Shown: positions 47,055 to 56,929, counted from the first letter of the stretch. The stretch is 64,000 bases of DNA from Burkholderia sp. S171 (GCF_009766085.1 NZ_LMUF01000030.1:197460-261459); one strand, 5' to 3'. Numbers and translations: made by a program. The notes: generated by a model not told the origin, from the sequence alone.

Positions 47055-47972
47055 TCAATCGTCGCTCGGCCCGGTCCCGTTCAACACGAGTTCGATGGCG
47101 TGCGACATCGCGTCCAGTGCTTGCGCGGGCGGTGGCGACGCCCGCCGTTTCGCCAGCGTGACCGCGCGCCGCGTGAGCAGTGCATAGAGCGCGGCATGAT
47201 CGCCGCCAAGGTCTTGCAGAAGCGCCAGCTGCTTGATCACAATACTCGCATCGCCACGTGACACCGGGCCGGCAAGCGCACCCGGCAAACCCTTTTCACG
47301 CGCGGTTTCGATAGTGCCGGCGAGCATCGGCAGGACTGCGCGCAATGCGTCGTCCTCGGCGAACCCCAACTCTTTCCAGAGCGTCACCGTCTCCGACAGC
47401 GAGCACAGCGCAAAGCTGGCCGCGTAGTGCGCGGCGGCGTGGTAGAGCAGGCGGCCGCCCGGCGGGATGGATAGCGGATGGCAACCCAGCGCCTGGACCA
47501 ACGCGGTCAGCGTGTCGTGCAAGGACCCGCTCGCTTCAATCGTCACGGAACAGCCTGCAATGCGTGTCTGGTCGCTCGGCAGCCCCCCGAACAGGAACAA
47601 CGGATGGAATCCACCGATGTCCGCGCCCTGCGCCCGGGCTGCGGCTAGGACATCGACAGGTGTGGCGCCGCTGCAATGCACGACCGCCTTTGCATCGGCG
47701 CGAGGCTGATCTAGCCGCAAAGCGTTCGCCGTCGCACCAATGGAGTCGTCGGGAACGGTTAAAAAGATGATATCGGCGTGTTGTGCGACCTCGCTGGCGT
47801 CATCGGCGACCAGACATGCCGGCAATTCGCTTGCGAATGCATGTGCCGATGCCGCCGATCGGCTCGATATGGCGGTGACCGGGTAGCCCGCGCGCGACCA
47901 GACGGCTGCCAGGCAGCGCGCGAGACGCCCCGCGCCGACGAAGCCCAAACGGGGCATCGTGGAAAAAGGCAT
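47055..47972 (-). CDS. Rossmann-like / DUF2520 protein
   Basis: 305 aa. An N-terminal NAD(P)-binding fold (PRLGFVGAGRLARCLAAVWSRAGYPVTAISSRS, residues 6-38) is followed by the DUF2520 helical domain (GGFHPLFLFGG ... GCSVTIEASG ... PPGGRLLYHAAAHYAASFALCSLSETVTLWKELGF). It resembles ketopantoate/pyrroline-carboxylate reductase-type dehydrogenases, but the substrate is not known. The ATG at 47972 has GGAG 8 bases upstream. Confidence 0.87.
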   Translation of the reverse strand: MPFSTMPRLGFVGAGRLARCLAAVWSRAGYPVTAISSRSAASAHAFASELPACLVADDASEVAQHADIIFLTVPDDSIGATANALRLDQPRADAKAVVHCSGATPVDVLAAARAQGADIGGFHPLFLFGGLPSDQTRIAGCSVTIEASGSLHDTLTALVQALGCHPLSIPPGGRLLYHAAAHYAASFALCSLSETVTLWKELGFAEDDALRAVLPMLAGTIETAREKGLPGALAGPVSRGDASIVIKQLALLQDLGGDHAALYALLTRRAVTLAKRRASPPPAQALDAMSHAIELVLNGTGPSDD

Positions 47973-48748
47973 GGTTGTTGCTCCATAAGATTTGTTGCGA
48001 TGCGCGGATTCGCGTTCGCGCCGCACGAAGAAGTATCGCGCAACGGCGTTGGCGCCATAAAACAGCGCAAGATGCCGCCGCCAATGGTTTTACGAGGCTC
48101 GAGCAAACTTGCGTTCCGGGCCTGAATAGTCAGGGTTGGTCTTTTGGCCGATGTGCGCCAGTGCTTGTTTTGCAACGTTTGGGGGTCGCCATGAGTATTT
48201 TTGCGTATCGGAAACACCTGCGTTTTCTCAGCCAGACGCATCGGCGCCAGTGGTGGGATCAGCGGAAACGGCTTACGCCACGGGTCAGGATCAGCGGAGC
48301 ATACGTGCCACCCAGCGTCACCCGCGAATTCGCCTACGTGAAGGTGGGTTGAGCGCTTGAGTTGAGCGCCGTTTGCCTGAAAAAGCGGCACCATTTGAAG
48401 ATGCCTCGCTTGACGCTTTCCGGTCGGCGGGGCTTTTCATTTTTTGGGCGCTAAAAGCAAAGTGTAATGAATCATTACTTTGGTGACATTCGGAATAACG
48501 TCCCTGACAACGGCGGGAGCCGGTGACTTTCTCAGCAAACCCTTAATCCGTCTCGAAACGCCCTTGCGTCAAGGCTGGCGCGGCTGTCGGCATGCTTGAA
48601 ATTCGGCAGACAAAACCCACTTTTAGGACTGTACATATTGCAATTTGCAACAAATGCTTAAGGTGGAATTCAGGGTTTTTAGCTACATTGAATGCATGTC
48701 GTTGCGGTAACCGGTCATGTGTACAGGACCGCGGCGTGGAGAATAAAA
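47973..48748. other. Intergenic region before the Gly/Tyr-rich protein
   Basis: About 775 bases with no confidently called gene. A 53-codon frame starting near 48191 has no ribosome binding site or recognisable family. The region holds two symmetrical elements: GTAATGAATCATTAC at 48464-48478 and TTGCAATTTGCAA at 48638-48650, the latter about 100 bases before the secreted-protein start. They may be regulator sites. Confidence 0.45.
48464..48478. promoter_or_regulatory. Perfect inverted repeat, possible operator
   Basis: GTAATGA-A-TCATTAC, a 7-1-7 palindrome in an AT-rich patch. No gene is close (the nearest start is 48749), so the target is unclear. Confidence 0.35.
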
Positions 48749-49081
48749 GTGAAAAAGATAGTGCAGGTTCTGGCAGCTGCCGCGCTTGGCGTTGGCCTTG
48801 TGAGCGCCGCGCAGGCGCACGTTTCGGTGGGTATTGGCATTGGGGTGCCGATCGCGCCGGCTTATCCCGTGTATGCGGCTCCGCCCCCGCCCGTGTATTA
48901 CGCGCCGGGCCCGGTTGTCTATGCACCGCCGCCCGTGGTCTACGCGCCGCCGCCCGTAGTGGTGGGTGGTTACTACGGTGGCGGCCCGTACTGGCGCGGT
49001 CATTATCGCGGTGGTTATGGGTACGGATACCATGGCGGATATCGCGGCTACCACGGTGGTTACGGTGGCTGGCGTCATTGA
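48749..49081 (+). CDS. Secreted Gly/Tyr/Pro-rich small protein
   Basis: 110 aa. GTG start with GGAG 7 bases upstream; the signal peptide MKKIVQVLAAAALGVGLVSAAQA is followed by HVSVGIGIGVPIAP, then proline/tyrosine repeats (YAAPPPPVYYAPGPVVYAPPP, VVYAPPPVVV) and a Gly/Tyr/His-rich C-terminus (RGGYGYGYHGGYRGYHGGYGGWRH). Such low-complexity exported proteins are common in Burkholderiaceae; function unknown. A terminator follows within 70 bases of the stop, so it is a single-gene unit. Confidence 0.75.
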   Translation: MKKIVQVLAAAALGVGLVSAAQAHVSVGIGIGVPIAPAYPVYAAPPPPVYYAPGPVVYAPPPVVYAPPPVVVGGYYGGGPYWRGHYRGGYGYGYHGGYRGYHGGYGGWRH

Positions 49082-49150
49082 AATTCCACGTATGAGCGGA
49101 TCGGCTAACTGACTATTTGACGGTTGGTTTGGCTGGTTGGTTTGGCTGAT

Positions 49151-49197
49151 AAACAGCGCAACACTGGCGTCGAGCCGGGTTGCGCTGTTTTATTTTT
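49151..49197 (+). terminator. Terminator after the Gly/Tyr-rich protein gene
   Basis: Twelve-base-pair stem AAACAGCGCAAC / GTTGCGCTGTTT (49151-49162 with 49179-49190) with a small inner helix, followed by TATTTTT. Confidence 0.85.
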
Positions 49198-49314
49198 GGC
49201 CGGGTTTTTCAACGCGGCGCAGACCAGGCGCTCGTGTTGGTCATTCGGCCAGCTTTCCAAACGCTCCACGATGCTGGGACAATAGAGCTTCCTCAACCGT
49301 CCCCTTGAGTTCCG

Positions 49315-50283
49315 ATGTCAATCCTCCTTCCCGCACCTACCTACGCCGACGTCGCCGACGCCGCAGAACGTATTGCCGGCGCTGCGCATCGCACGCCCGT
49401 AATGACTTCTCGCACCGCCGACGCGCTCACCGGCGCGAGCCTGTTCTTCAAGTGCGAAAACTTCCAGCGCATGGGCGCGTTCAAGTTTCGGGGTGCGTTC
49501 AACGCGATCTCGCATTTCTCCGAGTCCCAGCGGCAGGCCGGCGTCCTGACGTATTCATCGGGCAATCACGCGCAGGCAATCGCGCTGTCGGCGCGCATCG
49601 CGGGCATCAAGGCGACGATCATCATGCCGGAGGACGCGCCGGCTGCGAAGATGGAAGCCACGCGGGGTTATGGCGGCGAAGTGATCACCTACGACCGGTA
49701 CACCGAGAATCGCGAGGAGATTGGTGCGAGGCTCGCGCAAGAGCGTGGCATGACGCTGATTCCGCCTTACGACCATCCGCATGTAATCGCGGGGCAGGGG
49801 ACGTCGGCGAAAGAACTCATCGAAGAAACAGGGCCGCTGGATTATCTGTTCGTGTGCCTGGGTGGCGGAGGCTTGCTCGCCGGGTGCGCGCTGGCGGCGG
49901 CTGAGCTGAGCCCGTCATGCACGGTGATCGGCGTGGAGCCGGAGGCGGGCAACGACGCGCAGCAGTCGCTCGAACGTGGCGAGATCGTCCATATAGAAGT
50001 GCCGCGCACGATTGCCGACGGCGCCGCTTCCACGCACGTGGGTGAATACAACTTCCCGATTCTGAAGCGCTACGTGGACCGCGTTGTCACCGTCAGCGAC
50101 GACCAGCTCGTGCAGACCATGAAGTTCTTCGCACAGCGCATGAAGATGGTGGTCGAGCCAACGGGTTGTCTGGCTGCGGCCGCGGTGCTGCAGAACATCG
50201 TGCCGGTGAAGGGCAAGCGGGTGGGCGTGGTGATCAGCGGCGGCAATGTCGACCTGGCGCGATTCGCTCAATTCATCGCTTGA
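49315..50283 (+). CDS. Threonine ammonia-lyase-like PLP enzyme
   Basis: 322 aa. The PLP lysine is K57 in GAFKFRGAFNAI; SSGNHAQAIALSARIAG binds the phosphate-side loop, GGGGLLAGCALAAAEL the cofactor phosphate, and SGGNVDL is near the end. There is no ACT regulatory domain, so it is a catabolic/short type: threonine or serine dehydratase, threo-3-hydroxyaspartate ammonia-lyase or serine racemase. The exact substrate cannot be decided from sequence alone. It is convergent with a LysE exporter gene. Confidence 0.9.
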   Translation: MSILLPAPTYADVADAAERIAGAAHRTPVMTSRTADALTGASLFFKCENFQRMGAFKFRGAFNAISHFSESQRQAGVLTYSSGNHAQAIALSARIAGIKATIIMPEDAPAAKMEATRGYGGEVITYDRYTENREEIGARLAQERGMTLIPPYDHPHVIAGQGTSAKELIEETGPLDYLFVCLGGGGLLAGCALAAAELSPSCTVIGVEPEAGNDAQQSLERGEIVHIEVPRTIADGAASTHVGEYNFPILKRYVDRVVTVSDDQLVQTMKFFAQRMKMVVEPTGCLAAAAVLQNIVPVKGKRVGVVISGGNVDLARFAQFIA

Positions 50284-50302
50284 TAGCGCCAACGTTTTAA
50301 CC

Positions 50303-50980
50303 TCACAACGTCTGCGCGCCCTTCAGGATCAGGTCGTGATAACCGTTCACGATCACGCTGTACGCAAAGTACGCGAACAGCACCGCCGATAAAACGTGGC
50401 AAGCGCGCAGCAACGCAGTCCCTGCGCGTTTGCGGCCGTGGCTGGCGAGCGTACAAATAAAGACCGTCCAGGCGAGCCCGCCGCAAAAGAAGCCGATGAG
50501 AAACACCGATGCGCTTACCGGGCCCGTCGCGCCGGCTTTCGCGATTAGTGCGCCGCCCACGGCCGCGAACCAGAGGATCGCGCTGGGTGAAGACACAGCG
50601 AGCAGGGTGCCGCGCATGAAGCTGCGCAGGTGAGAGGGACGCGGCGTGGCAATGAGATCGGGTTCGCCCGCAACCGGCGGCGCCGATGCCGGGAACAGCG
50701 CTTCACGTGCCATTTTGAAGGTCAGGAACAGCAGCACGATCGAGCCGCCTATCCATACGACCCAACGCACGGTGTCGAACTGCAGTAGCGCAGCCATGCC
50801 CGCCAGCGCGAGCGCTGCATAGATGAGATCGCCGAAACAGGTGCCAAGGCCGAGCATCATGCCCGGCTTGAAGCCGTGGGAAAGCGTCAGTGAAATGATC
50901 GCGACGTTTGCGATACCAATATCCAGACACAGCGACAACGACAGAAAAAATCCATCAGACAGCAATGGCAAAACGTGCAT
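50303..50980 (-). CDS. LysE/RhtB family amino-acid exporter
   Basis: 225 aa, about six membrane helices. The N-terminus DGFFLSLSLCLDIGIANVAIISLTLSHGFKPGMMLGLGTCFGDLIYAALALAGMAALL is the LysE-type translocator start. FFCGGLAWTVFICTLASHGRKRAG and the final helices follow. Exports amino acids or related metabolites across the inner membrane. Convergent with the threonine dehydratase-like gene. Confidence 0.88.
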   Translation of the reverse strand: MHVLPLLSDGFFLSLSLCLDIGIANVAIISLTLSHGFKPGMMLGLGTCFGDLIYAALALAGMAALLQFDTVRWVVWIGGSIVLLFLTFKMAREALFPASAPPVAGEPDLIATPRPSHLRSFMRGTLLAVSSPSAILWFAAVGGALIAKAGATGPVSASVFLIGFFCGGLAWTVFICTLASHGRKRAGTALLRACHVLSAVLFAYFAYSVIVNGYHDLILKGAQTL

Positions 50981-51095
50981 CCCGACTTTCCTTTTTGATC
51001 TTTTTGTATTGAGCGAAGCGGATTGTCCGGCTTCGCGTATTCATCTTGCTGTGGCGTGCGGGGCAACCCGTCGAACGCCCGGGTCTGCGTACTAA

Positions 51096-52112
51096 CTAAA
51101 CGCGTTCGAGCGGCATCGACACCACCAGCCGTCCCGTCTCGATCCCCATCGTGTTGCGCATCGGCGGGTTTCTATACGCAGCGAGTTTCGCGCGCTGCGT
51201 TTCCTGGCCAATATCAAGTTGCGCCAGAACATGCGCGACGATTGCGTAAAGCACGGCCGTGTTGCCGTCTTCCACCTTGACCGCGATGCCCAGCGCCCCG
51301 CGCGTACTGGTAGCACGTACACCGATCGCATAACTCGCATCGGCGCCTACTTTGCCGACCAGATCGCCGTCGAAGGCTTGCATCAACGCGGTACAGAATC
51401 GGCCGTTACCCGCGACGAGTTCCGGATATGTCGTCATCGCGCGATAGATCCGGGCCAGGGCTTTCGCGCGCGGGGTGATTTCAACCTCAGCATTCGCCAG
51501 CTTCATGAACAGCCGGGCGAGCCGATCCAGCGGGAACGCAGGCGTAGGCAGATTGCAGCCATCAGTGGCCCATTGCACGCCGTCTTCCGGCAGATCGCAG
51601 AGCTCGGCAACGGTGCGTTTCACTCGAACCTGCAGCGGATGCTCGGGCAGGTGATAGTCAATAACTGCAGCGCCCAGCGCCCGCGCACCCGCCAGCATGC
51701 CCGCATGTTTGCCAGAGCAATTGCTGCATACGCCGGTTGGCGTGTAGTCACGCCTGATCCACTCTTTCCAGACCGCGTCCGACAAAGGCGCGTGGCCGCC
51801 GCATCGAAGATCGGCTTCGGCGACGTGCGCCTTTGCAAGCATGGCGCGCGTGCGCTCGATGTGGCGCGGCTCGCTGTTATGCGAGGCACACATCAGCGCG
51901 AGATCGGCGTCGTCGAAACCGAAACGGTCCAGCGCACCCGTTTCCAGCACCGCGAGCGCTTGCGCCGGTTTTGCCGCCGAGCGCGCAAGCGTCATCCGTG
52001 ACGGATCGCCGAACGCGTAGATCAACCGGCCTTCGGCATCGACGACCGCCACATGCGCGGCGTGCGTGTTTTCAACCAGATCCCCTCGATAAACCGTCGC
52101 CGCAATGCTCAT
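51096..52112 (-). CDS. L-asparaginase II-family protein (AnsA-type)
   Basis: 338 aa. Matches the thermolabile-type asparaginase II family (Rhizobium etli AnsA-like): [84 protein letters not shown] and [31 protein letters not shown]. The S-x-x-K (SAAK) pair resembles a beta-lactamase-like active site. Hydrolyses asparagine to aspartate and ammonia. The start overlaps the ubiD stop by four bases (ATGA), so the two are translationally coupled. Confidence 0.9.
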   Translation of the reverse strand: MSIAATVYRGDLVENTHAAHVAVVDAEGRLIYAFGDPSRMTLARSAAKPAQALAVLETGALDRFGFDDADLALMCASHNSEPRHIERTRAMLAKAHVAEADLRCGGHAPLSDAVWKEWIRRDYTPTGVCSNCSGKHAGMLAGARALGAAVIDYHLPEHPLQVRVKRTVAELCDLPEDGVQWATDGCNLPTPAFPLDRLARLFMKLANAEVEITPRAKALARIYRAMTTYPELVAGNGRFCTALMQAFDGDLVGKVGADASYAIGVRATSTRGALGIAVKVEDGNTAVLYAIVAHVLAQLDIGQETQRAKLAAYRNPPMRNTMGIETGRLVVSMPLERV

Positions 52113-53716
52113 GAGCGCTTCCCTCCGGAAAAGCCGATTTCGTCCCACAACGCGTCGACGCGCCGTTTGACCGCATCGTCCATCGTGATCGGCCGGCCCC
52201 ATTCGCGGTCCGTTTCGCCGGGCCATTTGTTGGTGGCGTCGAGCCCCATCTTCGATCCTAGCCCGGCCTTCGGCGACGCGAAATCGAGATAGTCGATCGG
52301 GGTGTTATCGACGAGCACCGTATCGCGCGACGGATCAATGCGCGTGGTGATCGCCCAGATCACTTCCTTCCAGTCGCGAATATTCACGTCGTCGTCCACC
52401 ACCACGATGAACTTCGTATACATGAACTGGCGCAGGAAGCTCCAGACGCCGAACATCACGCGCTTCGCGTGGCCCGGATAACTCTTCTTGATCTGCACGA
52501 TCGCCATTCGATAACTGCAGCCTTCGGGCGGCAGATAGAAGTCGGTGATCTCGGTGAACTGCTTTTGCAAGAGCGGCACGAACACTTCGTTGAGCGCGAC
52601 ACCGAGCACGGCCGGTTCGTCGGGCGGCTTACCTGTATAGGTAGAGTGATAAAGCGCGTCGCGGCGCATGGTGATCTTTTCGACAGTGAAGACCGGGAAC
52701 CATTCTTGTTCGTTGTAATAGCCGGTGTGGTCGCCGTACGGGCCTTCGAGCGCATGTTCGTATTTCGCCGACGACGAATTGATTGGCCGCGGCGGCGCGC
52801 CGGCGGGCAGCGGCGCAACAGGACCGTCCTGCGGATAGATGAAGCCTTCGAGCACGATCTCCGCGCGCGCGGGTACCTGCAACGTATCGACACCCGGCGT
52901 AAGGCATTTCGCCAATTCGGTTCTTGCGCCGCGCAACAACCCGGCAAATTGATATTCGGAAAGCGAGTCCGGCACGGGCGTCACGGCGCCGAGAATGGTG
53001 GCCGGATCGGCGCCAAGCACCACCGCCACCGGATACGGTTTGCCCGGGTTGGCGAGCGCGAATTCGCGGAAATCCAGCGCGCCGCCCCGATGCGCGAGCC
53101 AGCGCATGATCAATTTGTTACGCCCGATCAACTGCTGCCTGTAGATGCCGAGGTTCTGCCGCGTCTTGTTCGGGCCGCGCGTGACCGTAAGTCCCCACGT
53201 GATGAGCGGACCGGCGTCGCCCGGCCAGCACGTCTGAATGGGCAGGCGCGCCAGATCGACGTCTTGTCCTTCCCATACGATCTCCTGGCAGGGCGGCGAA
53301 CTGACCGTTTTCGGCGCCATGTCCCAGACGGCTTTCGCCAGCGACAGCAACTTGCCCGCGTCCTTCAGGCCTTTCGGCGGCTCCGGTTCCTTGAGCGCCG
53401 ACAACAACCGGCCAACGTCGCGTAGCGACTCGAGCGCGGCTTTATCGCTGAGAAGACTGGGATCGGCCGCCGCCTGCGCTTCCGTTTCAATACCCATGCC
53501 GAGCGCCACCCGCCTTGGTGTACCGAACAGGTTGGCCAGCACAGGCATGGAGTGTCCCGTCGGTGCCTGGAACAGCAACGCGGGGCCACCCGAACGCAGC
53601 ACGCGATCCGAGAGTTCGGTCATTTCAAGGACGGGCGAAACCGGCTGACTGATGCGGCGCAATTCGCCGAGTGTTTCGAGGCGGGCGGTGAAGTCGCGCA
53701 GGTCTTTGTATTTCAT
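52109..53716 (-). CDS. ubiD: 4-Hydroxy-3-polyprenylbenzoate decarboxylase UbiD
   Basis: 535 aa. [41 protein letters not shown] is the UbiD start; the prenylated-FMN/substrate region includes [27 protein letters not shown], and the later part has [46 protein letters not shown]. Decarboxylates 4-hydroxy-3-polyprenylbenzoate in ubiquinone synthesis using prenylated FMN supplied by UbiX. First gene of the pair with the asparaginase. Confidence 0.95.
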   Translation of the reverse strand: MKYKDLRDFTARLETLGELRRISQPVSPVLEMTELSDRVLRSGGPALLFQAPTGHSMPVLANLFGTPRRVALGMGIETEAQAAADPSLLSDKAALESLRDVGRLLSALKEPEPPKGLKDAGKLLSLAKAVWDMAPKTVSSPPCQEIVWEGQDVDLARLPIQTCWPGDAGPLITWGLTVTRGPNKTRQNLGIYRQQLIGRNKLIMRWLAHRGGALDFREFALANPGKPYPVAVVLGADPATILGAVTPVPDSLSEYQFAGLLRGARTELAKCLTPGVDTLQVPARAEIVLEGFIYPQDGPVAPLPAGAPPRPINSSSAKYEHALEGPYGDHTGYYNEQEWFPVFTVEKITMRRDALYHSTYTGKPPDEPAVLGVALNEVFVPLLQKQFTEITDFYLPPEGCSYRMAIVQIKKSYPGHAKRVMFGVWSFLRQFMYTKFIVVVDDDVNIRDWKEVIWAITTRIDPSRDTVLVDNTPIDYLDFASPKAGLGSKMGLDATNKWPGETDREWGRPITMDDAVKRRVDALWDEIGFSGGKRS

Positions 53717-53962
53717 CGGCTAAAGGGAAGGGGGCCTGCGGGAAGCGCGATCTGTGTAAAGGGATACGGACAGCAGACGCGACGGCTGAAATAGCGGCTC
53801 AAGCGGCGTTCAGGTCCCTTGTGAGGAACTTTCGCGCGCGGGCGATTGTCGATTTTACCTGTCTTGAGGTCGGTACGTCAGAGCACACAACGGCACAATT
53901 CCGGCGCTTCCGCTGGAAAGTGGCTTGGCAGGCCGTTCTCGGCGCCCTGAACAGTGTTCATA

Positions 53963-53977
53963 ATTACTGAAAGTAAT
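53963..53977. promoter_or_regulatory. Inverted repeat upstream of the transglycosylase promoter
   Basis: ATTACT-GAA-AGTAAT, a 6-3-6 palindrome ending 20 bases before the -35 element at 53998, a plausible activator or repressor site. Confidence 0.35.
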
Positions 53978-53997
53978 AGCTTTTACATTTACCAGCA

Positions 53998-54025
53998 TTG
54001 ACGGATCATTTGAGCCTGCTAGAAT
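53998..54025 (+). promoter_or_regulatory. Putative sigma-70 promoter with long leader
   Basis: TTGACG (53998-54003), 16-base spacer, TAGAAT (54020-54025): a close match to the consensus. It predicts a start near 54032, about 350 bases before the lytic transglycosylase ATG. Confidence 0.65.
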
Positions 54026-54142
54026 CCGTTGGCATTGACAACACCAATTGAAACTTTTTACCACTGCCTCAGGTCTTTTGAAACGACGCGACGCGTCACC
54101 TGCGCCGGATTTGTACGGTGAATCAAGGCTTTGGTTTTCTTG

Positions 54143-54167
54143 CCGGCGCTCTTCTTCGCCGGTTTTT
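54143..54167 (+). terminator. Terminator-like hairpin in the transglycosylase leader
   Basis: Stem CCGGCG / CGCCGG with an eight-base loop followed by TTTTT, about 110 bases after the predicted start. It could end a small RNA or act as an attenuator in the leader. The part before it (54070-54102) can also form a structure with CAGGT / ACCTG ends. Confidence 0.5.
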
Positions 54168-54378
54168 CGCGTGGTGACCTGTGTGCGCGCCCTGGCATGT
54201 CCTTCGTGCCGCGCGGACCCGGAAACAAAATGTTCCGGTCAGGTTTCCCCAACGGTTTGTACCGTTTTCCCGATACCGCTCGTGGCTAACCCAGAGCTGG
54301 CGGTGTCGATTTCTGCGTGGTGGACCAGTTTTTCAGGTTTTCATCTGCGGAAATCATGCAATTTGGGAGATCCATCCA

Positions 54379-55539
54379 ATGAATGCTTGGTTGTCGTGGC
54401 GTCCCGACGCTCGCCTGGCGCTTCATCTGCGCGCTGTGCTGCGTCGCGCCAAACACATGAGTCTGACGGTTTTTAGCCTGGTTGGTTGTGCCGCTGTAGT
54501 GACCGCGCTGGCCCTCTGGCTGCTTCCAGCCTGGCGCGGCTCCTTGGCCGCCAAGCTGATGCCGCTGGTTTCGGCCGCTGTACAAGCCGGCCCGGCCCGG
54601 TTGCTCTCCGGACAACCCTTTCCCCCCTTCGCACTCGGTCATCAGCGTGAAGAGGATCTTCGCAACGGCAATGCCGAGCCAACATCGTTAGGCGCCGCAG
54701 CCAGCGACGACGACAGCACCCGTAAGCTGACTGGTGGCCTGAGTCTCGCCGTATCGCCGAACGGGCTCGATCCCCGCACGCTACCGACCGTTTCGACGCT
54801 TGCCAGCGCGATTTCGTCGCAACGGGTTGTCGCCGATGCCCGTGACGACCGCGTGCTCGTGTCGGATCGTGAGCAAAACTTGGTGGCGAACTTCATTGCG
54901 CGGCGTTATCACGTGGCGCAGGAGCCGGTTGGTGAGTTGGTGAAAGCCGCCTTCGATACCGGCCGCGAGGTTGGCCTCGATCCTTTGCTGCTGCTGTCCG
55001 TCATGGCGATCGAATCGGGTTTTAATCCGTACGCTGAAAGCGGTGTGGGCGCGCAAGGGTTGATGCAGGTGATGTCGAAGGTTCACTCCGACAAATTCCA
55101 GTACTTTGGTGGCTCGCACGCAGCGCTCGAACCCCTCGCGAACATCAAGGTCGGTGCGCTGGTGCTGAAAGATTGCATCGCGCGCGGCGGTTCGGTGGCA
55201 GGTGGATTGCGCTTCTACGTGGGTTCGACGGCACAGGACGACGGTGGTTACGGCGCCAAGGTGCTGGCCGAACGTTCACGCCTGCGCGATGTAGCGCGTG
55301 GCCGCAACGTGCCGATCATCACGCCGCAAGCGCCGGTACAGCCTGCGCCGAAGCAAGTGGTGGCGTCGGTTTCTCCGTCTAACTCCGGGTCAGGTGAAAA
55401 GCGCGTGCATGCAACGCTCGACGGCGCTCCCGCCATTACGGCGCCGGCCAAGGCGGCACCGCAAGCCAGCGCCCATAACAATACCGACGACGCAGACGCG
55501 CAAACGAAGCACGTAGCTTCGGCGGAGTTCGGCGCTTAA
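54379..55539 (+). CDS. Lytic transglycosylase (SLT domain), membrane-anchored
   Basis: 386 aa. An N-terminal membrane segment (VFSLVGCAAVVTALALWLLP, residues 31-50) is followed by a linker. The SLT domain is at about residues 185-300 with catalytic E212 in LLLLSVMAIESGFNPYAESGVGAQGLMQVM. The C-terminus is Ala/Pro/Lys-rich and low complexity. Cleaves peptidoglycan glycan strands, forming anhydro-MurNAc. The ATG at 54379 has GGGAG 9 bases upstream; the frame is open further up, but no signal precedes. It has its own strong promoter and a terminator after the stop. Confidence 0.88.
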   Translation: MNAWLSWRPDARLALHLRAVLRRAKHMSLTVFSLVGCAAVVTALALWLLPAWRGSLAAKLMPLVSAAVQAGPARLLSGQPFPPFALGHQREEDLRNGNAEPTSLGAAASDDDSTRKLTGGLSLAVSPNGLDPRTLPTVSTLASAISSQRVVADARDDRVLVSDREQNLVANFIARRYHVAQEPVGELVKAAFDTGREVGLDPLLLLSVMAIESGFNPYAESGVGAQGLMQVMSKVHSDKFQYFGGSHAALEPLANIKVGALVLKDCIARGGSVAGGLRFYVGSTAQDDGGYGAKVLAERSRLRDVARGRNVPIITPQAPVQPAPKQVVASVSPSNSGSGEKRVHATLDGAPAITAPAKAAPQASAHNNTDDADAQTKHVASAEFGA

Positions 55540-55598
55540 AGCGCGCGTTGAGAGCAAAAGCAGGACGCCCGGCTGGTTGATCGCAGGCCGGGTAAGAC

Positions 55599-55636
55599 AA
55601 AAAAGCCGTTCCAACGCGAGTTGGAACGGCTTTTTT
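55599..55636. terminator. Bidirectional terminator between transglycosylase and aminotransferase
   Basis: Eleven-base-pair stem GCCGTTCCAAC / GTTGGAACGGC, loop GCGA, flanked by six A and six T. Serves the two convergent genes. Confidence 0.9.
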
Positions 55637-55691
55637 GCTTCTGTTTTCTGAGCGATCGCTAAAGAGACTCGAGCCACCTCAAAGCTGCCGT

Positions 55692-56909
55692 TCAAACCCT
55701 AAACAGCGCTCCCAGCCGTTGCACGGCCTCTTCAAGCTGTGAGTACGCGGTAGCATAAGACAGCCGGATATAGTCTTGCGGCGCATGGAAGCCGAAATCG
55801 GTGCCCGGTACCAGCACGACACCGGCGTCGTGCAGCATGGAACGCGTCAGAGCGTTGCTGTCGCCGGCAGCCGGATGCGCGACGTGCCGTGTATCGGCAT
55901 AAACGTAGAACGCGCCGTCCGGCACGACAGGCACTTCGAAACCAAGCGAACGCAACGCCGGCACGATGAAATCCCGCCTGCGCCCGAATTCCAGGCGCCG
56001 CGACTCGTAAATCGCGAGCGTAGCCGGCTCGAAACACGCCAGCGCCGCGTGTTGCGCGAGCGCCGACGCGCAGATGAACAGGTTCTGCGACAGCTTCTCC
56101 ATGGTGGCGACCATCGCTGGCGGCACCACGAGCCAGCCGAGCCGCCAGCCGGTCATGTTGAAGTACTTCGAAAAACTATTTACCGTGACCACGTCGTCGC
56201 CCAGCGAAAGGGCCGAAACGGGCTTCGCGTCGTAGCTCAGGCCCTGATAAATCTCATCGACGATCGTAAAACCGCCGTGCGCGCGCACCACATCGACGAT
56301 TTTCGCCAATTCATCCGGTTCAATGGACGTGCCGGTCGGGTTGGATGGCGACGCAAGCAGGACGCCACGCGTGGCGGACGTCCAGTGCGCTTCGACCTGA
56401 GCGGCCGTCAACTGGAACCGCTCGGCCGGACCGCTCGGGATCAGGACCGGACGGCCTTCGGTGGCGGCCACGAAATGGCGATTGCACGGGTAGCACGGGT
56501 CAGGCATCAGCACTTCGTCGTCGCGATCGACCAGCGCGGTGCACGCCAGCAGCAACGCGGCCGACGCGCCTGCGGTCACCACAATGCGCGCTGGATCGAT
56601 ATCGAGCCCGAACGCGTCGCGATAGTGACCGGAAATAGCCTCGCGCAACGACGCCAGTCCAAGCGCATTCGTGTACTGCGTGACGCCGCGACGCAAGGCG
56701 TCGGTGGCGGCTGCGATCACCGGTTCCGGCGCCGTGAAATCCGGTTCGCCGATACCCATGTGAATGATGTTGCGGCCCGCCCGTTCGAGCGCCTGCGCTT
56801 CTTTCGCCAGTTCCATCACATAGAACGGCTCGATGGCGTCAACGCGGGCGGCGTACCGGATAGCGTCGCGTGGGATAGCTGCGTTCAACGGTTCTTTTGC
56901 GAAGTTCAT
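55692..56909 (-). CDS. Class I/II pyridoxal-phosphate aminotransferase
   Basis: 405 aa. Fold-type I features: ASPSNPTGTSIEPDEL, the PLP lysine in TVNSFSKYFNMTGWRLGW, and IRLSYATAYSQLEEAVQRL at the C-terminus. Similar to aspartate/alanine-type aminotransferases; the amino acid substrate cannot be fixed from sequence. It follows nusB by 20 bases in the same direction. It is far from the phosphonate operon, and nothing links it to that pathway. Confidence 0.9.
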   Translation of the reverse strand: MNFAKEPLNAAIPRDAIRYAARVDAIEPFYVMELAKEAQALERAGRNIIHMGIGEPDFTAPEPVIAAATDALRRGVTQYTNALGLASLREAISGHYRDAFGLDIDPARIVVTAGASAALLLACTALVDRDDEVLMPDPCYPCNRHFVAATEGRPVLIPSGPAERFQLTAAQVEAHWTSATRGVLLASPSNPTGTSIEPDELAKIVDVVRAHGGFTIVDEIYQGLSYDAKPVSALSLGDDVVTVNSFSKYFNMTGWRLGWLVVPPAMVATMEKLSQNLFICASALAQHAALACFEPATLAIYESRRLEFGRRRDFIVPALRSLGFEVPVVPDGAFYVYADTRHVAHPAAGDSNALTRSMLHDAGVVLVPGTDFGFHAPQDYIRLSYATAYSQLEEAVQRLGALFRV

Positions 56910-56929
56910 GAATTGGAAAGACCGTTTGC

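Noticed and set aside
48191..48352. 53-codon frame (MSIFAYRKHLRFLSQTH...)
   Set aside because: No ribosome binding site and unremarkable composition; treated as non-coding within the 775-base gap.
54058..54252. 64-aa basic frame on the minus strand (KKSAGKKTKA...)
   Set aside because: Histone-like at first sight, but no good ribosome binding site; it overlaps the promoter leader of the transglycosylase on the other strand.
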